DNA of 44,342 nucleotides from an uncultured Paenalcaligenes sp. (GTDB lineage Bacteria; Pseudomonadota; Gammaproteobacteria; Burkholderiales; Burkholderiaceae_B): NCBI GenBank assembly GCA_947632305.1, contig CANROS010000006.1, positions 1 to 44,342 of the forward strand, read 5' to 3'. Shown piece by piece: positions 38,791 to 44,342 of this stretch (position 1 is its first letter; each line of letters starts with the position of its first letter). The notes under the pieces were generated by a model. It saw only the letters and a program-made list of their open reading frames with translations, ran no database searches and was not told where the DNA came from. The position numbers and the translations under genes were made by a program.

Positions 38791-39615
38791 ATGAGTTCAG
38801 CAGCAGTTCAATTAGAAACCACACGTGGTTCTTTCAGGGTCACCGTAGATGGTGCGGCCCAAGCGCCAGCTTTGATTCTAAGTAATTCGTTAGGCACCAC
38901 TTTAGAAATGTGGAACCCTCAAATAGAGGCGTTAGCGCAGCGATTTAGAGTGATTCGTTACGACACACGAGGTCATGGGGGCAGTCCTATTACCGAAGGC
39001 CCTTATAGTTTTGAGCAATTGGGTTTGGACGTGGTGGCGATCTTAGATGCGTTAGGCATTGAGCAAGCCGCTTTTTGTGGGGTATCGATGGGCGGGCATA
39101 CTGGTTTATGGCTTGGTATTCACGCCGCAGATCGATTTAATGCCATTGCCGTTTGCAATAGCGCAGCCAAAATTGGCACAGAGCAAGCTTGGAAAGAGCG
39201 CGCCGATTTCTTACGTCAAGGCGGCCAAGCGGCTATGCAAGAACTGGCTCTCACGGCTCCTGATCGTTGGTTCACGGCGGAGTATATTCGCCAACATGCT
39301 TCACAAGTACAAGCAGCCCAACAACAGTTAGCCCAATTAAGTGTAGAAGGCTATGCCGCTTGTTGTGAAGCGTTGGCAGGATCGGATTTGCGTAACGATT
39401 TGCACTGCATTAGCGTTCCGACTTTATTGGTAGCAGGTGAAGTCGATCCAGTGACTACGGTAGAGGATGCTAAAAATATGCAAGCCGCTATAGTAGGGTC
39501 CGTCATAGGTGTAATAGCGGCTTCACATTTATCTAACCTAGAGGCCCCTGAGGCCTTTACTCAGATGTTGCTAAGTTTTATGGCCAATGTGCAACAGGCC
39601 AAAGCCAGTATTTAA
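38791..39615 (+). CDS. pcaD: 3-oxoadipate enol-lactonase (alpha/beta hydrolase)
   Basis: LILSNSLGTTLEMWNPQIEALAQRFRVIRYDTRGHGGS; FCGVSMGGHTGLWLG. Confidence 0.93.
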   Translation: MSSAAVQLETTRGSFRVTVDGAAQAPALILSNSLGTTLEMWNPQIEALAQRFRVIRYDTRGHGGSPITEGPYSFEQLGLDVVAILDALGIEQAAFCGVSMGGHTGLWLGIHAADRFNAIAVCNSAAKIGTEQAWKERADFLRQGGQAAMQELALTAPDRWFTAEYIRQHASQVQAAQQQLAQLSVEGYAACCEALAGSDLRNDLHCISVPTLLVAGEVDPVTTVEDAKNMQAAIVGSVIGVIAASHLSNLEAPEAFTQMLLSFMANVQQAKASI

Positions 39616-39637
39616 TTTATTTTTAAGGAAGTATGCA

Positions 39638-39913
39638 ATGTTATTTCTCGTTCACATGGTAGTAGATATTCCTAAAGATTTACCTCAAGACGAAGTGCAG
39701 GTCATTTTGGCTAAAGAAAAAGCCTATTCCCAAGACTTGCAACGTGGGGGGCAGTGGCCTCATATCTGGCGTGTGGTTGGTGAGTACGCCAACTACAGTA
39801 TTTTTGATGTAGAAAGCAATGATGAGCTACACACTTTATTAAGTCAGTTGCCTTTGTTCCCCTATATGACCATTAACGTCACACCTTTAGCTACACACCC
39901 TTCAGCGATTTAA
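39638..39913 (+). CDS. catC: Muconolactone delta-isomerase
   Basis: MLFLVHMVVDIPKDLP...RGGQWPHIWRVVGEYANYSIFDVESNDELHTLLSQLPLFPYMTINVTPLATHPSAI. Confidence 0.95.
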   Translation: MLFLVHMVVDIPKDLPQDEVQVILAKEKAYSQDLQRGGQWPHIWRVVGEYANYSIFDVESNDELHTLLSQLPLFPYMTINVTPLATHPSAI

Positions 39914-39967
39914 GGGTTTAACTATTATGTAGCAAAGTCCACACCTTATTATAAAAAGAGAGACAAG

Positions 39968-41140
39968 ATGCGAGACTGGTCTGTGACGGCTTGGATGACA
40001 GGGTTTTTGGCCGTACTTATTTCATACAGTGGTCCTTTGCTGATTTTTATTCAAGCAGCGCAGGTCGGTGGAATGTCTGCTGAGATGCAGAGTTCTTGGA
40101 TTTGGGCTATATCGATGGGGGCGGGGATCAGTGGCCTTGCACTGAGTCTTTGGTTAAGAGCCCCCATTATTACGGCTTGGTCTGCTCCTGGGACGGCTTT
40201 GTTATTAAATGTGTTTCCCGCTTTGTCGATGGCCGAGGTGGTGGGGGCCTATCTAGGAGCGGCGATTATCACGACGCTGATCGGGCTCAGTGGGTATTTT
40301 GAACGCATTGTGCAGTATATTCCGCGCAGTATTGCTGCAGCCATGATGGCGGGTATTTTGTTTCAGTTTGGCATTCAAGCCTTTGCTGCCGGTACAGACT
40401 TGCCTGTAGTGGTATTGGCGATGTTGGCTATGTATGTATTGTGCCGACGTTTTATGCCTACTTTCACCGTGATTATAGTCGCGCTGACTGGCTTTGCCTG
40501 TGTGTATTTTCTGGATTTAGCCCAATGGCAAAACCTAAGTGTTAAGTTAGCTACGCCTGTATTTATTGGGCCTGAGTTTAGTTTTTCTGCTTTCTTAAGT
40601 TTTACTGTGCCTTTGGTTGTAGTGAGTCTCACAGGTCAATATTTACCTGGGCTATTTGTGTTGCGTTTAGAGGGCTATGAGCAGTCTTCACGTGCCATAG
40701 TCAGTGGCACCGGGCTGATTTCTTTGGTGGTGGCTTTTTTTGGCGGCATTTCTATTGTGCTGGCGTCTATTACTGCTGCAATTTGCACCGGTAAAGAGTC
40801 TCATGTGGATCCCAAAAAGCGTTACGTAGCTGGTGTAGCGAACGGCGTTTTTTATTTAATAGGGGGCACGTTTGCTGGCACTATTGTGCTGTTGTTTAGC
40901 GCTATACCACCGGCTTTGATTGCTGCTTTAGCAGGGTTGGCACTAATTGGGGCCATTATGTCGAACATTAAGTTGCTTAGTGCTGATTCTGCGTATATTG
41001 AACCTGCTGTAATTACGTTTTTAATTACGGCTTCCAATATGACAGTCGCTGGTATGGGCTCAGCATTTTGGGGCATTGTATTAGGTATGGTGTCTTATTG
41101 GGTTTTAAGTTTTAAAAAATCGTCGGCACAAAATACCTAA
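39968..41140 (+). CDS. benE: Benzoate/H+ symporter BenE family transporter
   Basis: SYSGPLLIFIQAAQ; WSAPGTALLL; AAICTGKESHVDPKKRYVAGVANGVFYLIGG. Confidence 0.93.
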   Translation: MRDWSVTAWMTGFLAVLISYSGPLLIFIQAAQVGGMSAEMQSSWIWAISMGAGISGLALSLWLRAPIITAWSAPGTALLLNVFPALSMAEVVGAYLGAAIITTLIGLSGYFERIVQYIPRSIAAAMMAGILFQFGIQAFAAGTDLPVVVLAMLAMYVLCRRFMPTFTVIIVALTGFACVYFLDLAQWQNLSVKLATPVFIGPEFSFSAFLSFTVPLVVVSLTGQYLPGLFVLRLEGYEQSSRAIVSGTGLISLVVAFFGGISIVLASITAAICTGKESHVDPKKRYVAGVANGVFYLIGGTFAGTIVLLFSAIPPALIAALAGLALIGAIMSNIKLLSADSAYIEPAVITFLITASNMTVAGMGSAFWGIVLGMVSYWVLSFKKSSAQNT

Positions 41141-41193
41141 CATCCAATTGAGCTAGGCAGCCGGTGGATCTATAAGTAGTAAAAGGAGAGTAG

Positions 41194-42453
41194 GTGGTGG
41201 TTCTTGATGAGCAGTTAATTAATAAAGAAGCCGTATTACAGGTTTTACCTGAGTCTAAACTAAGCCTACAGCGTTTAGAGGTGTTGATGCATAAAGCCGC
41301 TCCTCCTGTGGTGACAGTACTAGGCAAATACAATCATGGTAAGAGCCGTTTATTAAATGAACTGCTGGGCACGGTGTTGTTTTCAGTGGCAGATAAGCGC
41401 GAAACCATTTGCTTACAACGTGTAGAACATGATGGCGTGGCGTGGTTAGATGCTCCTGGTTTAGATGCGGATGTACAAAAAGCCGATGATGCCCATGCCG
41501 AGCAGGCGCTTTGGGTGGAGTCTGATATACGTTTAGTGGTTCATGCGATTCAAGAAGGCGAGCTAGATGCGCGCGAACTGGCATTAGTCACCGAGTTGCA
41601 GCAAGACCAATCCCACACGCAGCGTCAATTCTTCTTTGTTTTAACGCAAACGGACCAATTGGCTGATGAGTCGGCCTTAGCAGAAGTTCTTGATGGTTTG
41701 CGTCAACAGTTGCCACAGACAGACATGTATCCCGTGTCCTCAGTGCGTTACCGTAAAGGCATGGACTACCATATTCCTTTGTTTATAGAAAAAAGTGGTA
41801 TTCCCGATCTTCAGGCCCGTTTAGACCAGGCTTTACAGCAGGTCGGTACCGCCCGAATTAACGAACAGGCCCAACGTCTACAGCATTTACAGTCGCAGTT
41901 GCAACAAAAAAGGGATCTGTACCAAACGCAGAGCCAACAATTGACTCAACAGGCTGAGCAAATCGAGGCCAATTTCAGTCTGGATTTGCAAAAATTATTG
42001 GATCAAATTGCCGTAGATTTACAAGATGTGATGCAGGAACCAGAGACAGATCATGCACTGGATACTGACACCATTGACGATGTATTTAAAATCACTGCCG
42101 GCAAATTAGAGCGCTCTCGTTTACAAATTGCGTATTCACGGGCGTGTATTTTAATTAGAAGCGTCTTGACGCAATACGGGATGGTCCGTTTACCTAAAAA
42201 GCAGCAGGTGGGGGCGGCCAGCTTAAGCACCGTCATGGTGGCTGTGTTAGGTGTATCAGTGAAATATCGAGCTGATTTACGACGTTTGTTCGGTGCTGAG
42301 GCCGGACGTGAACGCTTGCATCACGATTTTAAAAACCACTTTGAGCAATCCGAAGAACGCCTAGAGCGCTTAGCGGAAATAGCGCGTCAACAGGAGCTGC
42401 TAAGTCAAGTGGATACGGCTTTGCAGGCAGTTCAAATGTGGGGGGAGCCGTGA
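41194..42453 (+). CDS. Dynamin-like/GTP-binding protein 1 (GTG start)
   Basis: P-loop GKYNHGKSRLLNELLG, G3 DAPGLD, G4-like TQTD; coiled-coil Gln-rich segment; hydrophobic patch AASLSTVMVAVLGVSV. Confidence 0.78.
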   Translation: MVVLDEQLINKEAVLQVLPESKLSLQRLEVLMHKAAPPVVTVLGKYNHGKSRLLNELLGTVLFSVADKRETICLQRVEHDGVAWLDAPGLDADVQKADDAHAEQALWVESDIRLVVHAIQEGELDARELALVTELQQDQSHTQRQFFFVLTQTDQLADESALAEVLDGLRQQLPQTDMYPVSSVRYRKGMDYHIPLFIEKSGIPDLQARLDQALQQVGTARINEQAQRLQHLQSQLQQKRDLYQTQSQQLTQQAEQIEANFSLDLQKLLDQIAVDLQDVMQEPETDHALDTDTIDDVFKITAGKLERSRLQIAYSRACILIRSVLTQYGMVRLPKKQQVGAASLSTVMVAVLGVSVKYRADLRRLFGAEAGRERLHHDFKNHFEQSEERLERLAEIARQQELLSQVDTALQAVQMWGEP

Positions 42454-44000
42454 TGCAGCGACAGCCCGGGCAAGAGCTCGCTTTTATTGAAACAGTGCAG
42501 CAGTTAGAGTTTTCTGTTCAAGAGCTCAGTGCGCAGCAGCAGGCTTTGGATCGTTGGCTCAGTGAGCTGGAAAGTCTGCTGCTAGCCAGATTAATACCTA
42601 CCACGGGGCTTACTCAACGCCATACACTAACGCATCAGGTGCAACAGCTCCATCAAACAGTCAGACAAAGTATACAGTTGTGGCAGCAAGCCAAGCATGA
42701 CTTAAAACCGATGTTGGATTTGGCGACCTTTTTTGCTGATAAGGTAATGCTGCTCGTTTTTGGTAAATTTAATGCAGGCAAAAGCTCCTTTTGTAATTTA
42801 GTAGCCGAGCGATTTAGCATTTATCAGCAATCAGTGCAGCACTTTACTCTAGAGCAGGGTGAAATTTGTTTTCATAACCGTATTTTTCAAGAAGGTGCTA
42901 CTGAGACCACTGCTCATATCCAAGGGGTGATTCTGGCAGATCGTTTGGTGTTGCTGGATACACCTGGATTGCATTCTGTCACTATGGAAAATGCGGCCTT
43001 AACCCAGTCATTTATTGAAAGTGCCGATGGCGTGCTGTGGTTAAGTAGCTCGACTTCGCCAGGGCAGCTCCAAGAGTTGACTGAACTGGCACAAGAACTA
43101 CAACGTGGTAAACCTTTACTGCCTATCATCACACGTAGTGATTACATGGATGAAGCCGTAGTAGACAATGAGATTAAAAAAGTACTTTGTAATAAAACAG
43201 CAGATAACAGAAAAGTGCAGGAAACAGATGTGAGAGCTCGTGCTCAAGAGCATCTGTTTCAAAAGCAGCTGGAGCCAAGCTTAATCCAACGGCCTATTTC
43301 CGTGTCGGTGTACAGTGCGCGTGAACACGGTTTATCCGCTTTGGCTTTAGAGCAAGCAGGGTTTTACCGTTTATATGAGGCCTTACTGGAGCTGATTGAG
43401 CCAGTACTGGCTTATAAGGGACGTAAACCCATAGAGGTTTATGTGCATTATTTACAAGAGCAGGTGCTGACACGAGTAGAGGGCTTGGAGCAAAAAATTG
43501 CGGGTTTGCATCATGAAATTGAGCAACAACAAGTTAAGCTGACACAGGTGCTGCCAGCAATGACAGATCAGCTATGGCGTCATGCTATGTCAGTGGTGCC
43601 AACGTTGCTAGATAGGTATTTAGATCAAGAGCAGGGTGCAGCATTAATCGCTCAAGCGACGCAGCAAATTATTGCCGATCAACTTGCTACTTATTTAGAA
43701 GCCGATGTGGCTTCTTATCTAATCGATATGGAGCGATTTTGCGCTGCTGATTTTCTGGTAGAGCACTTATCGCAACAGCGGTTTGCAGTAGGTGATTATG
43801 AAAAGGTATATGTGGCCTTAGAGCAAGCTATTTTACGTCAACTAGAGCAATATGAAGTGGCGTTAGCTGCACAGGCCCAAGAGCATTTACAAAACTTAGC
43901 CACTCATCTTATGGCTTTTTCAGAGCAGATGGGCAGTAAAAAGCAAGAGTTCACAGCGTGGTTAGAGCAAAGGCAGTTAACAATAAAGGACTTGGCTTAA
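42453..44000 (+). CDS. Dynamin-like/GTP-binding protein 2
   Basis: P-loop GKFNAGKSSFCNLVAE, G3 DTPGLH, G4-like TRSD, long C-terminal helical region; ATG overlaps upstream stop (TGATG). Confidence 0.8.
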   Translation: MQRQPGQELAFIETVQQLEFSVQELSAQQQALDRWLSELESLLLARLIPTTGLTQRHTLTHQVQQLHQTVRQSIQLWQQAKHDLKPMLDLATFFADKVMLLVFGKFNAGKSSFCNLVAERFSIYQQSVQHFTLEQGEICFHNRIFQEGATETTAHIQGVILADRLVLLDTPGLHSVTMENAALTQSFIESADGVLWLSSSTSPGQLQELTELAQELQRGKPLLPIITRSDYMDEAVVDNEIKKVLCNKTADNRKVQETDVRARAQEHLFQKQLEPSLIQRPISVSVYSAREHGLSALALEQAGFYRLYEALLELIEPVLAYKGRKPIEVYVHYLQEQVLTRVEGLEQKIAGLHHEIEQQQVKLTQVLPAMTDQLWRHAMSVVPTLLDRYLDQEQGAALIAQATQQIIADQLATYLEADVASYLIDMERFCAADFLVEHLSQQRFAVGDYEKVYVALEQAILRQLEQYEVALAAQAQEHLQNLATHLMAFSEQMGSKKQEFTAWLEQRQLTIKDLA

Positions 44001-44073
44001 CCTGAGCTCTTTTTAGACGCGTAATAATTTTTATTATGTTAATTAAATAGCCATGTAATCAGATGAGAAAAGA

Positions 44074-44099
44074 TTAATACCGCCTAACAGCGGTATTAA
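44074..44099 (-). terminator. Terminator of the minus-strand edge gene
   Basis: Perfect 10-bp stem TTAATACCGC-CTAACA-GCGGTATTAA; on the minus strand followed by TCTTTTC. Confidence 0.55.
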
Positions 44100-44105
44100 C
44101 CTGAG

Positions 44106-44342
44106 TTACCGTGCTGAATACATAGGTAAACGATCATTCAATGCCAAAACGCCTCGAATCATACGATAGAGCATCCACACACCATTGGCGATTAAGATGA
44201 TAGCGCCTATACCGACTACAATGCTGATGGCACCAATCGCAGTCCACAATAAACCAAACCAAAAGGTACGGATTTGCCAACGAAAATGCGTGGCTAAATA
44301 GGTATGGCTCACTTCATCTTTTTTTAGATAATTAATAATAAT
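44106..44342 (-). CDS. DUF4870-like membrane protein, truncated by the right window edge
   Basis: The frame is open to 44342 (IIINYLKKDEVSHTYLATHFRWQIRTFWFGLLW...); the listed ORF start at 44312 is an internal GTG. Confidence 0.78.
   Translation of the reverse strand: MIINYLKKDEVSHTYLATHFRWQIRTFWFGLLWTAIGAISIVVGIGAIILIANGVWMLYRMIRGVLALNDRLPMYSAR

Noticed and set aside
1-44342. CRISPR arrays, IS elements, prophage, integrase or toxin-antitoxin modules
   Set aside because: Scanned by eye and found no repeat-spacer pattern, transposase, integrase or phage structural ORF; gene content is ordinary chromosomal.

Overview
The 44.3 kb window looks chromosomal, from a betaproteobacterium probably near Alcaligenaceae (inferred from protein content and gene order). 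I saw no IS element, prophage, CRISPR array, tRNA or rRNA. From left to right it contains: (1) infC with a probable ATC start, then gshB, a regulatory PTS (EIIA-Man/HPr/EI), a lipoprotein with 11-residue repeats, ubiK and comM; (2) rpmI-rplT-pheST-ihfA-merR, separated from infC by about 6.3 kb and preceded by its own strong promoter-like sequence; (3) a DUF455 ferritin-like gene converging on a single ORF that appears to fuse an ECF sigma factor to an RskA-type membrane anti-sigma factor; (4) an Rrf2 regulator-sufBCDSUT operon with a 12-bp-arm palindrome in the promoter region; (5) an EAL-HDOD protein, an FAD oxidoreductase, an aryl-alcohol-type Zn dehydrogenase, a lipocalin, small hypotheticals and a ClC transporter; (6) a compact benzoate-to-central-metabolism cluster (catR / catB catA benABCD benK pcaIJ pcaF pcaD catC benE); (7) a translationally coupled pair of dynamin-like GTPases; (8) a DUF4870-like gene cut by the right edge. 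The best candidates for something under-described are the sigma/anti-sigma fusion and the dynamin pair. No homology search was possible, so family names are by recognition of motifs in the supplied translations.
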